64,000 nt of DNA, from assembly GCF_000001735.4 (NCBI RefSeq), contig NC_003074.8, positions 6,138,101-6,202,100 of the forward strand, in the 5' to 3' direction. The DNA is from Arabidopsis thaliana (lineage: Eukaryota > Streptophyta > Magnoliopsida > Brassicales > Brassicaceae). Below are positions 1 through 12,900 of this stretch, piece after piece. Numbering within the stretch: position 1 is the stretch's first letter; every line of letters starts with the position of its first letter. Below the pieces are notes generated by a model. That model ran no database searches. It saw only the letters and a list, made by a program, of their open reading frames with translations, and had not been told where the DNA came from. The position numbers and the translations under genes were made by a program.

Positions 1-3000
1 TGCAACTTCTTCCAGCTGTTGAGTCGCTTGATCTGAGCCGAAACAAGTTTGCAAAGGTGGATAATCTTCGGAGATGTAACAAGTTGAAACACCTTGATCT
101 AGGTTTCAATCAACTAAGAAAAATCTCTCACCTGAGCGAGGTAGGAAAGTTCAGGTTTCTGCATGTCCATCTATAGATTTCATTAGCTCTGAAGCTGCTT
201 GACATTTTTGTGTTTGTTAGTTACTATCTCTTGAACCATATAGCTAGTCTTGATAGTTCTAAAAATACCATGGCATAGTTTGAACAAACAGAAGATATAG
301 GGAACACTTTGAATTTCTGTGCTGAAGATTTTATTTAGGTTTTTCCTAGGGACCCATACACCTATTTTTTGTACTATGCAGGTATCCTGTCACCTTGTTA
401 AACTTGTTTTGAGGAATAACGCGCTAACTACATTGCGTGGGATTGAGAATTTGAAGTCACTTGAAGGCCTGGATGTTTCCTTCAATCTTATTTCCGACTT
501 CTCGGAACTGGAGTTCCTCGGGAGTCTTTCATTCTTGACAGACCTCTGGTTGGAAGGAAATCCAATTTGTTGTGCTCGATGGTACAGGGCACATGTCCTC
601 AGCTACGTTTACCTTCCAAATGATGTAAGTTTTATTTTACAACTATATAATCTTGTTAAAAATACATAAATTGCACCATTTCACTTTCTGCCTGATTTTA
701 AAAGCAATTTTAAAAGCTTTTACTTATCTGTGCGTTTTCAGTTGAAACTTGATGGCAAACATATTGGGAATAGAGAATTTTGGAAGAGGCAGGTTGTTGT
801 TACCCGTAGGAAAAGTCAGCCTGCCAGTTACGGGTTCTACTCTCCGGCTAGAGACGAAGCTGATGACGAAGGAAGCTTTACTAGAAAAAAGGTAATCAGC
901 AAAAAAAAAGTTACAGTTTATGTACGTATTTATAATCTGCTCGTAGCTGTTGTGGTCCTTTCTCCCCTGTGACACTAAATCCCTTAGCATGAAGAACATA
1001 AGATCATATCCGAATCAATTATGCAGGTGTATAGTATGGTATGGCTTTTTGAACAGCGTCGTGAACATACACATCACTTGATAGACAGCTTCTCTTTGTA
1101 CTCTTTTAGAGTTTCAGTATCTTGTTTCTTTTGTGGTATAAATACTTACTGGAAGCTTATTATTGTTCTCTTGTTTCCTTCCACAGACGAAAATCTACCG
1201 GCTCGCGTCTATTGATAGTGAGGAAGAGAGCACCTATGTGAATTCTGATCAAGAGTCTGCTTCATGTGAACCCGAGACTCAAAGCAAAGAGGAGAATATC
1301 AAGTCTGATCATGAAGCTGATGTCTTTGGTCTAATATGTAAAGTTGAACAGTTGAAGAAAGAGCGTTCTGTTCTTTGGCTTCGGGAATTTAAGGAGTGGA
1401 TAGATCATCCATCCGAGGATTTTGTGGATGTCAGCAAAAATGGGAGCAGTACTGATTCAGAGCAGAAGTACTACATGAAGAATAGAAATGGCCCAAAACA
1501 TCATGGTGAAACAATGAGATATACACCAGGGCCTCTACCAAGTTTCCAAATTACAGATCTAAATCAGAAGCATCAAGCATTTTTTCTTGATGGGAAGCCA
1601 GATGAAAATGGAAACATGTCAACTTTGGATGCTAGTCAGGATATGACAGGATCATTTTCACCTTCATCACCCCCTCATTATCAAAAGGATGTCTTACACC
1701 GGCGTCAGAACCTGGTGGAAGAAATCTTACAGATATCAGCAGATTCTTATTCAGTGGCTTCGTCTGATAGTAGCTGCAGTGAAAATGAAAATTATGATTC
1801 TGAGCAATCAAATCCTGAACAGGATACGTTGAAGGATCATCTTAGTGGCAATAGAGGAGAAGACACAAGCTTGCTTGACTCTCAACCAGAGAAGAGTAGC
1901 ATCATAAAGTCTTGGAAGATAGAGGATTCGTTCAAAGCGAAGACCACTAATTTTCTTTCTGGGCTACATAAAAGTGAGCTTGCTTCTGGTGTTAACCAGA
2001 TTTACCGTTGGTTTGACAAAAAGCAAAGCAAGAGGAAGCCTAAAAAAAGAAATGTTTCTCCACTGGAGGAGTATAGTTTCATAAAGAAAGGAGAAACATC
2101 TCATAGAAGTGATGCAGATATCATTGATTCTTGTGAAGATGAATATATTTCTGATCATTTTCAAGAAGGTTCCTTGACTACAGGTTGTAATAGTAAGAGA
2201 AGTACTAGATTTTTGGAAACTGAAAAATCCCTTGAAGGAATGGGTGGTCTAGTGGAGGAATTTTTTACAACGACACTGTCAGATTCCAGCAATGATGAGA
2301 CTTGTAGGATTTACGTTAGTTGTGATTGCATACTACAGCAAGAATCCACCTATAAGCAACGGTAAGTTTTGTTCCATCTATTATTGTGGTTTAGGTGAAA
2401 GAAAAAGTAACCTGAGTCCCTTCTGTCTTTAGTTAAAACTTGATGGAACATGCTGAGTAAAAAAAAGAGGTTATTGAGGTCGCGTAGTGCTTCTCTAGTT
2501 TGGTAGGCTTTATGCAATTTGAAAAGGAATAACTGGTCAATGGAATTAGATTGAGATGTTCTCGGTTCTCTTGTAATTCACATGTATGAATAATATACTC
2601 TTTACTTTATAACTACAAATTTGTCTTGAGAAGCCATTTACAAGGATGGCGCTCTTCTTTTCCCCCTGACAGTACTCTATAAATGCAGGGAAGTAGTGTT
2701 GCTGCTGAGTAGCCAAGAAAAACTGTATGTGCTGCTCGTGGGTGTCTCCACTGATTTACAAGGTTAGACTGCTCTTCCCTGTCTTTCTCTTATTCTTTAT
2801 GTCCGAATGTGTTATGTTCTGTTGATACTGATTTACTTTTCCTTGATCCCTGGTGTCTGCAGAGAGCAGCTTAAGTTTATTGTGTTCGCATACAATCGGG
2901 GATATACGAGATGTCTCAGTTGGTCTAGGACTTCAGGTTGTGAGGTTAGTTTTTCATGGCTCCGCTTTGAAAATTGATTATGTGCCCATGTCTCACTTTC

Positions 3001-3923
3001 CTTCTGGTTTAGGCTACGTTTTAGGGAGGATGCAGAGTACATTTTCATGACGGCGAGCATTGAAAAAACAACAGTTTTACTCAATATCATAAAATTCTTG
3101 GATTATCAGGTTACAGAATCAAAATTTTCTTTGAAGAGGTGAGCTATCATCATCTATTTCTCCAGCTCTTTTACTATTCTTCTTCTGTTTGCTGATTTGA
3201 GATGTATTGAAACTTAAATGGCAGTTTGGAGAATGTTCAAGTGGAATTGTTTGAGAAAGAAATATGTAGTGGTTTGAAGCTGAGTATATTCCAGTATATT
3301 GTTCTCCATTTTCAGAGCAGCACTTTTGGAGGTATATTATTCTCTCTTGTATGAGGAAGCTTTATTTCTCTTAATAGGGTTTGACAAGCTTATAAGTAAT
3401 TTGATTCGAGCAGTATCAGCACTGATCATTAACTATAATGTTAATCAATTTTTTTGTGTTAAACTGAACAGAAGTGTCATGGCTTCCACGGTCACTCTTT
3501 GTGGCGGGTGGACATCTTTTCATATGCAATGAAGACTTCAGGCAACTGAGTTTTCTGCCAACAGATGATGCTTCTTCATCCCCATATTTCTCACTTGACT
3601 CAAGCTGCTCCATCTCCGACATATTTGAGATGGTAACAAGTTTGTTTATTCTTTCCCTTTCTCTCGCTTATGTCAGTTTTTTATGTGCAAATTGGGGTGT
3701 TATCCAGGTTGTTGAATCAAGAGGAAGCTCGTGCTTGTCACTGAAGGTCAAGCAGAAGGATTCCACATTTCAAAGCAGCCAAAAGAGGACAGTGAATTCA
3801 GTAACATGGAAGCTCAAGTTACTCAGCCCTGAGTGTGTACCCAAATTTGTGGCTCTAGTAAATGGACTTCACCCAGATTCGACAGAATTCCCATTGTTCG
3901 TAAGGCATTTGGGTGAGAGATGA
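1..3923 (+). CDS. Leucine-rich-repeat protein (At3g17920-like), 5' end outside window
   Basis: Exons read as 1-140, 382-624, 742-891, 1187-2361, 2689-2762, 2863-2944, 3013-3138, 3225-3331, 3472-3632 and 3708-3923 (TGA). All junctions are GT-AG and the frame stays open throughout. The first exons encode LRR units of the 'SLDLSRNKF' and 'HLDLGFNQL' type, followed by an LRR cap ('LWLEGNPICC'). The long 1187-2361 exon is Ser/Asp/Glu-rich and low in complexity, probably a disordered linker. The C-terminal exons encode a hydrophobic beta-rich region ending in HLGER. I recall this locus as an LRR protein related to dynein light chain 1 or STK11-interacting proteins; its molecular role in plants is not known to me. 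The gene converges on DAC with about 280 bp between stop codons. Confidence 0.88.
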
Positions 3924-4206
3924 GCCGTAAATATTTAGAACTTGACATTTGTTCATAACTTCAAATTCATTTGATTCAATTTGTTCGTGAGTTTTGATTC
4001 ATCTTGTATAAAGCCCTTGAGGGTCCTGTGGTGTGTCCAAAATATTCTTCGATTTGTATATTTTTAGTGTGTATCGTTCATACAACAAACAGCAAGGAAG
4101 AAGAAAGAAAATCAGATTAATATCTAGATTTTTACTTTGAAAGCCTGTGCTATTCTTCGTTTTACAAACTTTTGCAGGTGATGTAACAGTAACACAATGG
4201 AGGAAC

Positions 4207-5146
4207 CTACTCAACCTTGGTCTTCTCTTCATCAACCTGTGCCATCAATGCCTCTAACTCTGCCTCCGATAAGCTCTCCAATCGTTTCTGCTCATTACCA
4301 ACCAACCAAACCAAACTTATGTTAGGTAAAGTAGATAAACCCTGATAAAGAGATTAACGAAAAAGCAGAAACCTGCATGACTTGAGACTCGTAGTCACGA
4401 AGTTGCTGGGCATAAGTCATCTCCTTGTTACCGACTCTAAAGATATAAGTCGAAATCCAACCCAAAGTCAAACCAAGCACCAGTATCAGCTGTACTGCAT
4501 TCCCCGCTTGCAACGGATCAACTCCCACATACTGCACCATATCATTATCACAAAATGAGTACTCAGAAGAACAAAGAAAAAGATAACAGATTCATTTGAT
4601 ATCATCAGTATGTAGATAATGAGAATTACCTCAAGTCCACTCTCTAGCCCGATACCAAGTGCAGTCACTCCCACTCCTATCAATATAACATCCTTCCTCG
4701 TGTAACCAAACGGCGTCGTCTATAACCAAATTATTTCACAACAGAGTTTGCTTCAGGACTACTACGACGATAGATTATGATGTAAATTCAAAGAGATGGA
4801 GTGCAGACCTTGGTTTTTGTAGCAGAATCGTCTTCAGTTTCAGTAGAGTTTGAGCTAACTCTACATCTCATTCTCTGTTTCTCTCCCTTTTCTACTGATG
4901 ATGACAATCTATGTCCCTCGAATCTATATAAGACTTTCTTCGCAGCTCCGAATCCTGCATCATCACAACAAACACAGGAGAGTTTTACAATCGCTTCAGC
5001 TTGAAATCCTTAAGTTTTATCGAAAACGATTATTGGGGGAGAACAGAACCTGTGGTTTGTCGCCCAACCGGAAGAAGCCTTACAGACGCAGACAGAACCT
5101 CCTGATTTCTGCATAGATTCGAAACTCCGAACGGTAAAGAAGCCAT
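4207..5146 (-). CDS. DAC: DAC, thylakoid protein for cytochrome b6/f accumulation (At3g17930)
   Basis: Five exons on the minus strand: 5050-5146, 4809-4954, 4630-4719, 4373-4531 and 4207-4287. They sum to 573 nt, giving 190 aa. The start MASLPFGVSNL opens a Ser/Arg-rich stretch typical of a plastid transit peptide. Two hydrophobic segments follow ('ILIGVGVTALGIGLESGLE' and 'AVQLILVLGLTLGWISTYI'), then a charged C-terminal helix ending KTKVE. From family knowledge, DAC is a thylakoid membrane protein needed for cytochrome b6/f accumulation, conserved in oxygenic phototrophs. The 95-nt intron between exons 1 and 2 is inferred: it removes in-frame stops and joins the transit peptide in phase (Thr-Gly-Phe). 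The gene name is recall; the structure is seen. Confidence 0.9.
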
Positions 5147-5606
5147 TTCTGTGTTTAAGCCACAACACAAGCCGTGGTTACTAGTGAAAAAAATAATGAA
5201 ACAAAAATTTAAGGGAGGACGAAGAGATTACAGAGATGGATGGTTGATATTTTTTGGGGCCCATAGGCTTTTGCTTCTTTAGTGGCGCGTGTTTCTCACC
5301 GCCCAAAAGACATGCGTGTAGACATAATTGCCATCAGAATTACTCAAATACACTAATTGCTCTTTTTTTCCAAGTTCATGTGAACAATGGGAGATTCATT
5401 CGCTGCACAATTCACAATTTCACAAATGGGCCAAATGTTTAGAAGATATGAAAAAATAAAGTAACTTTAATATAATGTAAACAGTTTGGTTTTATTATTC
5501 TCCCCCAAAGAGATAAAATTAAAATCACTCTTTTTCCAGCCCAGTGAATCAAATGAACCGGCCCTTTATTCCCATCATCTAACACCTAAAACGTCCATCT
5601 ATAAAC
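5147..5606. other. DAC upstream spacer / epimerase 3' flank
   Basis: This 460-bp spacer holds the DAC promoter, read leftwards. A GGCCCA/TGGGCC palindrome lies at 5257-5263 and another TGGGCC at 5427-5432; such site II-like elements are common upstream of plant organelle and housekeeping genes. No coding sequence is supported here. Confidence 0.5.
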
Positions 5607-7144
5607 TCAAGCTGAAAACTCAAACAGCATCGTGTGATTGTACTTCTCACCAGCCTTAACCACAACAGACGGGAAATTCGACTGGTTAATCGCGTTCGGG
5701 AATCCCTGCGTCTCAAGGCACACACCCGCATGTTTCCCGTAAACCGCATTCCCTTTCCCAACCACTCCATTCACATAGTTCCCGGTATAAAACTGCATTC
5801 CCGGCACATTGGTCCACAAGTTCAGTACCCTTGAGCTAGCAGCATCACTGAGCTTCGCTGCGTGTTTCAGCCCCTCCTTCTCTTGATCAGGACAGTCCAA
5901 CACGTAGTTATGATCGTATCCGATACCAACCTCTCCAATAGACTCGCCTATCCGCTTCTCCTCAGTGAAATCGAAAGGAGTTCCCTTTACAGGCAAGATC
6001 TCTCCTGTAGGAACTGTGTATTCGTCAACCGGCGTGATATGAGACCCCCATATCTGAATCTTATGGTCTAGAATGTTTCCTGAGTCATGACCTGCTAAGT
6101 TCCAGTATGTATGTTGAGCTAAGTTGATGGGAGTATCTTTGTTCTCTGGAACAGCTTCCATGTCAAGTCTCATTGTCGTGGCTGACGTGAGAGTGTATGT
6201 CGCCGTGACAGAAACCGCACCAGGGTAACCTGTGGAGGGGAACCGCAAAACATTATATAGCTAATCTAATCCCACAGAAATCAAATGCTAGAGAAAGGAT
6301 ATGTCATTACCTTCTTCTCCATCGGCACTGTGATATTTGAAAGTGATGAAAGGTTTTTCGCCGTCTCTCTTGTGCCCTGCAACTTCCCATATCTTCTTAT
6401 CGAAACCCTTGTTACCACCTGTACAGATAGAGTAACATTTTACGGTCCAAATCCTATTTAGTTCACAGAAAGTTATAGAGAAAGTATACAGAGAAGAGAA
6501 TTGTTTATACAGACCGTGGAGACTATTAGGAGGCTTGTTGATAGGCAAAGTGTAGTTAACTCCATTGAGACTGAATTTTCCCTCCTTGATCCGATTTGCC
6601 ACACGACCAACAATGCACCCAAAGTATGGTGCAAGCCCTTTCTGTAACAATCATATTCATAGATAAAACACACATATTCATTAACATTGTTACAAAGTCC
6701 ATCTTATTTTGATAGTTCATCACAAAGTCATTCAACAAGGTACATGAATGACCATATACATTTCTTAAATTATGATTCAGACTCTATTCATGAGATCCAG
6801 AGGCAGTGATTAGAGTTTCGATCAGATTGATTGAATCTATGTCGAGATCAGTTCAAGGATTAGGTGAATTCGAGAGAAATTACCACATATGGATCCACCG
6901 AGTCGAATCCGAGAACTACATCCCCCAGTTTCCCTTCAAATAAGAAAAACAAAGACGATAATCAGAGGATTAGGATTTGGAGACAAAACAGAGATCATCA
7001 TTGAAAGGAGGAAGAAGAGAACAAACCGTTCTTGTCGGGAACAGACAAAGAGGTGATGGTGGTGCCGTAGTTTGAGATCTTGACCTGCATGGTGCCATTG
7101 TTGAGCTCGAAGATCTCTGGAGTGTTTTTGCTCTGATCCGCCAT
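5607..7144 (-). CDS. Aldose 1-epimerase (galactose mutarotase) family (At3g17940)
   Basis: Five exons: 7027-7144, 6884-6933, 6515-6641, 6311-6418 and 5607-6229, 1026 nt in total and 341 aa, the usual family length. The enzyme interconverts alpha and beta anomers of free aldoses such as galactose and glucose. Catalytic residues are recognisable: His98 in 'NSLHGG', His174 in 'LAQHTYWNLAG' and Glu307 in 'CLETQG', matching the His/His/Glu set of galactose mutarotases. 'GRVANRIKEGKF' is the typical substrate-binding segment. No N-terminal targeting signal is apparent, so it is probably cytosolic. The start ATG is followed at once by MADQSKNTPEIF. It is transcribed in the same direction as DAC and divergently from the gene at 8211. 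Confidence 0.93.
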
Positions 7145-8210
7145 TAGAGGGCTCGAAGACTAAATTAAAGGCTTTAAGATTAGAAGCGAAGTGATTGGGA
7201 TTGAGATTTTTGATTGGGGAGAAACAAAACAGAGGGTGAAGTGATTAGCTTTGGTTAAAAGAGTTATAAAATCGTAATCTCGTAACTGATCAATGTTGAC
7301 GTCATCCACATCCCAAACTATTTATCATTTTTACCCCCCAAACAAAAAACTATTTATCTTGGGGGTTTTTGTTTTTCGTTTTTTACACTTTAATGCATTT
7401 CTAAACTTTTTGAAAATCAAATTACTACCCAAAAGTTACCAAATTTACTTTCAGGAATTCAAAAGTTACCAACTAAAATCCAAAACTATAGAGATTAGAG
7501 AAAAGAACAAATGTAGAATTTGGATCTAATTTTCTAATTATCAATAATATTTTAAGTAAAAAAATATTTGATTAGTCAGTTATAAAATAAAAAATTTGAT
7601 AAGTCGGATTATATGCTTTTGACAATAAGAGAAAGACAAAGATATCATCAGATAACAAGAAAATAAATAAAATATACTCTAAACATATTCAGTTTGACCC
7701 CAAAAAAAAACTCTATACATGATCGTAACAGAGTATTCGCGTGAATTTAGATGTAGTTTCTCTACCCTTTTTCAGGTATCCTATGAAAAAATCAATAGTA
7801 CCTATAAAAGCTTACTTTGTTGTAATTTATCCTCTTTTCGTAAATTTTAATTTGCTACCATCCAACATGTCTCAGCTTTTACCCAAAGTTTACAAAAAAA
7901 ATGTCTCTGTAAAGGATTTTGATTATTCCCATAACTAGAAACAATTAAATCAAATTTATCAAAAATATCAAAGCTCTCTGAGACATGGAAAGAAATAGTG
8001 TAACAGATGGCCAAGAGGACTTTAGCTTAAAGAAGCACAATCATTTCAAAAAGCAAATCATTTGTCACTTTCTTCTTCTTCACCTATCCATCCACAAAAA
8101 CACTTTCCTTTTCCTCTCATCAAGAAACTCCCTAATCCGACGTCGTTCGTTTTAATTCAGTGACACAATCTCCCACATCTTCAAACCCTTTGAAACCAGC
8201 GATTACAGAG
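7145..8210. other. Divergent intergenic region, epimerase / At3g17950-like gene
   Basis: About 1.07 kb of AT-rich DNA between two divergent start codons, so it must carry both promoters. A 13-nt direct repeat (CAAAAGTTACCAA) occurs at 7430-7442 and 7460-7472, and AACTATTTATC occurs twice near 7316 and 7348. No coding or RNA gene is supported. Confidence 0.5.
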
Positions 8211-9069
8211 ATGCAAGATCCTCATGTCCCATCTTCTCCAACTATCTCCTCCGTCTCTTCCTCCGATCTTGATACTGAGGTCAGTTCCTGCAATCTTATA
8301 CTTAATAGATAATCTAATTAAAGATCAAGCTCTTCATGTGTTTTCTAAGCTACCCATAAAGCTTTATGCTATAAAGTATCAACCTTTAATTAGAAAACTA
8401 GTTTAAAGTTCCAAAGGTTATGTTTTCAGAACTGCCCAGAAACATATATATGTACTTGTTAGAACTTGATTTGGTTTTTTTATTGGTGATGTGAGGATTT
8501 AGTCAACAGGATCGTTCTTCCATGACAGAAGCATCACACTTGGAACGCTTATGGGATTTAGTTTCACTGCAACTATGCCGATGCCATTTAGAGCCTCTTC
8601 ACGCCGCCACGTGTCACCTTCCGTCGCAATCTCACGAGCTTCTAGCTCCAATGCAAGACGCAACCACCAGAGAAAGCGTCCTCCTTCAAATTCGGCTGAG
8701 CCTGAGCCGCATCGCCGCCGTAAATGGTGGCGGTTTTGCCGAGATGACGATGACGACGCCGCCGGAAATGGAATCCACCGTGGAACAGGAGATTCAAAGC
8801 GGTCATCGCTCGGGGAGTATCTAGAGGTGGAACGGAGGTTTGGAGATGAAGCCGTTTACAACTCCGCCGAGGCAGAGCTAGAGGATGCGGTGGTGGCACG
8901 GTACCAAGATCAGCAGCCGGTGATGGGGGAGCGGGCATTGTTCGCTGACGGAAGGGTTCTTCCTCCGGCTTCAGCTGAAGTGGTTACCGGAGAAGGAACG
9001 CCGGTAGCCACGTCCCTTTGTAGATTTCCGGTATCTTTAACCGGTATATGCAGCGGTGGTGGAGGATGA
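8211..9069 (+). CDS. Small basic/disordered plant protein of unknown function (At3g17950-like)
   Basis: Two exons, 8211-8279 and 8503-9069, give 211 aa. The acceptor at 8501-8502 is chosen because it alone joins in phase and produces 'DTESTGSFFHDRSITLGTLMG', a motif I recognise as recurring in uncharacterised plant proteins. A competing AG at 8508-8509 would break the frame. After the motif comes a Ser/Arg/Asp-rich stretch with a basic run ('RKWWRF') and an Asp run, then an acidic region and a Gly tail. There is no enzymatic signature or signal peptide and only a short hydrophobic stretch. The N-terminal motif is the only conserved part I recognise. The function is unknown. Confidence 0.8.
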
Positions 9070-9929
9070 ATACGTCGGTTCATGTGTGTGTCTTTTATTT
9101 GTATTTAGACTTAAATTTTTGTATTTTGTTCGTCGAATCGGAATCATTGTTTGTGGAAAATATAACATGTTGAATGTAGTCATTGTCAAAGTAATTATTT
9201 GAGAAATAATAATGATTGATAAGGAGAATTATGAAGGAGATTAATTACAATGGCAATAGTAAAAGATAAGCATATAGAATGGCACACATGCACAGCTTTT
9301 GGTGTAAAATGGAGTTGTTCACTTGATTAGAGTTTTTATTTAAAATGCTAAACGTTGTTCTATCATATTGAGTTTTTGCTTCAAATTATTTCATCAATAC
9401 GTCTTTATACTAGTCAGTCTTTGGACAATAATTTGACCAAATCAGATTTTGAGGCAAACACAATATGATTCTGGCCAGGAGTGTGCCACATTCGTGGTTA
9501 ATTTTCCACTAGTATTTCTGAAAGTAAAACAATTAACCACAAATCATCCTCATAACATAAGAGGAGAAGATTCCTAACGACGAAGCAAAATTATCGAACA
9601 AGTGGACACACACAAGAAACCGAAAATACGGCAAAATGTTTGTTATGTGTATCCATATTTTATACCAATTGAATTAATAAAATAAACTGTAAAAACAAGA
9701 AACAATTAATAAAATTAATTTTTTGTTTTACAACGTGAATAAAAAACTGTTGACAAAACGAAAATAAAATAAACCCTCGAGTGATGTTAAAAAAAGGAAG
9801 AAGGAAAAAGAATAAAAACTCAAAGGGAACGCAACACACTAAACAAAAACTCTTTGGCGTCCTTCTCCTTAGGGTCTATCTCTCTTATCTTAAGCAGCAG
9901 CAGCAGCAGCTAGAACAAAAACGTCACCG
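9070..9929. other. Intergenic region upstream of TOC64-III
   Basis: 860 bp of AT-rich spacer with no supported gene. A perfect inverted repeat (GTGGTTAATT at 9494-9503, AATTAACCAC at 9531-9540) with a 27-nt loop is present; I see no evidence that it is functional. The last 100 bp are the leader of the downstream gene, with a short CAG run at 9895-9910. Confidence 0.45.
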
Positions 9930-12900
9930 ATGGCGTCTCAAGCTGCGAATCTCTGGGTTCTTCTAGGTTTAGGTCTCGCTGGGATTCTTATGCTTACCAA
10001 AAAGCTGAAGAAGACCGTCCGTGAAGATTTCGGCGCTTTTATCGATAAACTCATGCTTCTTCCCCCTCCGCAACCTGCTCCTCCCAAAGCTCCTCATCCT
10101 CTCACCGGTCTAACCTTTGCCGTTTCCGACGTGTGAGTCTCCGTTGACTTGTTTCCCCCTTTCTTCTCCCATATGTTTATCATATCTATATTTGGGGGTT
10201 TAGCTGAATGATTTTTTCCTTGGGTAGAGTCAAAATTTTGTTTGACAAATGTTGGAATCTGCGTTGACTCGACTCGTAATCTTCTCCGGCGCACTACATG
10301 TCTGATTCTGAGCTTTCGAAAGTATGGTTGATTGATTTTGAGCCGTTTCACTGAAAATTGTGTTTGTTGTAGATTCAAATGTGTGTGTGTGTGTGTGTGT
10401 GTCTGCTAGTTTTGTCAAACTCATTTCAAATCGATACTTGTTGAATCTGTTCATTGGAAGGCTCTACTGTTTGATCTCTGTTGCTAGGTGTTTGTATGTT
10501 TTAGATTCGTCACCAAGTTTGACCTCGACTTATTCATGGAGTCCTACTTATAACTGTCTCAACATGTTGATTGACTATTTATCTAATCTGTGTATATCTC
10601 TCATTCTCTTCTATGATCTTTTGACTTTTGAAGTTCTTGAAAAGCTAATTTACTCTTTCTTTCCTTTTCATTTGTTTTCCAGATTCGATATTACAGGGTA
10701 TGTGACTGGATTTGGTCATCCAGACTGGGTCAGGACCCATGAAGCTGCTTCGTCAACATCTCCTGTGGTTTCAACTCTCGTTGAAGGTGGAGCCACTTGT
10801 GTTGGAAAAACTGTAGTTGATGAGTTTGCGTTTAGGTTTGTCTCTGTTTCATAATGTTAAATTGTTACCTGTATCAGGATTCAGATTGTGATTCCAGTGT
10901 TGAAATTTTTATTTTATCAGGATGTTAGTATATTAATTCCTTTGTTTGGCTGTTTTCATTTTCTTCAGTATTAGTGGAGAAAACAAGCATTACGATTCAC
11001 CTACAAATCCTGCAGCTCCTACTCGTATTCCTGGTGGCGCTTGCAGTGGAGCTGCTGTAGCCGTAGCAACAAATGCTGTGGATTTTGCTCTAGGTGAGTT
11101 CAGTAGCTACTTTTTTCCTTGTTTGGACAATTTGGTATGAGATAACCGTATCTTTGAGAAACAAAACATTGCATAAACTTTCAAAACATGGTCAATAATC
11201 TTCCTTAGAAAATTTCTGAAACGATTGATAATTTATTTATATTGCAGAAACTTATTTGGCATCTAATAGAATTGCTTGATTTAGACTCTTATGGCTATAT
11301 GGTAAGATAGTTCCATGCGGATTTATAATTTATATGGTAGTCTGTCATTGGCTCCTCCTATCAGTATCTAAAATTTCAACTGTCTACTGGTTGGTTCGGT
11401 TTCAATTGTTTTCAGAGTATAGTTTTGATTACTTGCATCTTTGCAGGCATCGACACAGTTGGCGGGGTAAGAGTGCCTGCTGGATACTGTGGCGTTCTTG
11501 GATTCAAATCTTCTTATGGGGCTATTTCAAACACCGGAATCATACCAGTATCTTCAAGTCTTGACTCTGTTGGTATGGATATATAAATCTTTGAATTATA
11601 CTGTTTGTGGTGGAATGATTTGGATCTTATATAGGCTAGGTTTCAATTGTTGTATAATCACATTGCAAGATTTAGATGCCTTTGTTCGTATGACTAATTT
11701 ATATTTAGGACCATTAAATGAGCATTACGTTGATTCTGATCAATAGATTTTGGCTTCAGGATGGTTTGCCCGCGATCCAAACACCCTACGTCGTGTTGGC
11801 CATGTACTCTTGCAACTTCCATTTGCCACTCAACGGAATCCAAGGCAAATCATACTAGCTGATGACTGTTTTCAGCTGTTAAAGATCCCTGTGGATCGGA
11901 TTACCCAGGTGGTGACCAAATCAGCTGAAAAGCTTTTTGGAAGTATGCCCTTTACTCTCCCTGAAGATCCTCCAGTCTCTGTTAGAAATTCTGATTATAA
12001 TAGCATTATCTTGTTTTATATTTAGGACAATTGCTAAAGCATCAGAACTTGGAGACCTATTTTGAAACTAAAGTTCCTAGCTTGAAAGAGTTCGCTAGGA
12101 CAAAAGCCATTGCTAACACGAAGGTCTCAACATCGAGACTACTGGCGAATGTGATGCAGCTCCTTCAAAGGTGTGCCTATTGTTTATTCACCTACAGAGG
12201 ATGAAAATATCTTAGTTTTGAACACTCTATAACAATATTGGCATTGTAGGCACGAGTTCCTTCAAAATCATGGGGATTGGATCAACACAGTGAAGCCAGC
12301 CATTGATCCTGTGATTTTATCACAAGTGTGTGAGAACCCAGAACTAACCAATGAAGAGACTGAGAACCTGAATGCTATCAGAAACGAGACTCGAGTGGCT
12401 ATTGGTTCACTTCTCAAGGTATTCCTGCTCTTCCATGACATGTCCACAACTTGAGCGAGTTAGTTTATATGTCTCTTGACTAATCTCTAATGGTTCCCAA
12501 CTCTGTAACGTTATGTATCAAGGATGATGGCATTCTGGTAATTCCAACATTGCCAGCTGTTCCTCCAAAACTTGGTAGCAAGGAGATAACATCTGAAGAC
12601 TATCAAAACCGAGCTTCAAGTCTGCTTAGCATTGCTAGCATATCAGGATGTTGTCAGGTTAAATCTCTCTCTTTCTCTCTCTCACCTGCCATGCTAGTAA
12701 AGTTCCCCTCACACATGTTAAAAGCAACCACTGACCAGTCAGTGTTAGCAAAACCAATCCACAGTATATGTGTCTTACATTTATCGTGCTGATGATTCAG
12801 GTGACTGTGCCACTCGGACATCATGAGAAATGCCCTATTTCAGTTTCTTTCATAGGAAGACACGGTGGTGACCGCTTTTTACTAGATACAGTGCAGACAA

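Noticed and set aside
7430..7472. 13-nt direct repeat upstream of the gene at 8211 as a transposon footprint
   Set aside because: The sequence between copies is only 17 nt, with no inverted ends.
8502..8520. Acceptor AG at 8508-8509 for the second exon of the gene at 8211
   Set aside because: It would shift the frame; AG at 8501-8502 joins in phase and yields a conserved STGSFFHDRS motif.
9494..9540. Inverted repeat GTGGTTAATT/AATTAACCAC as terminator or MITE
   Set aside because: Only 10 bp arms and a 27-nt loop, no direct repeats or extended similarity; likely chance.
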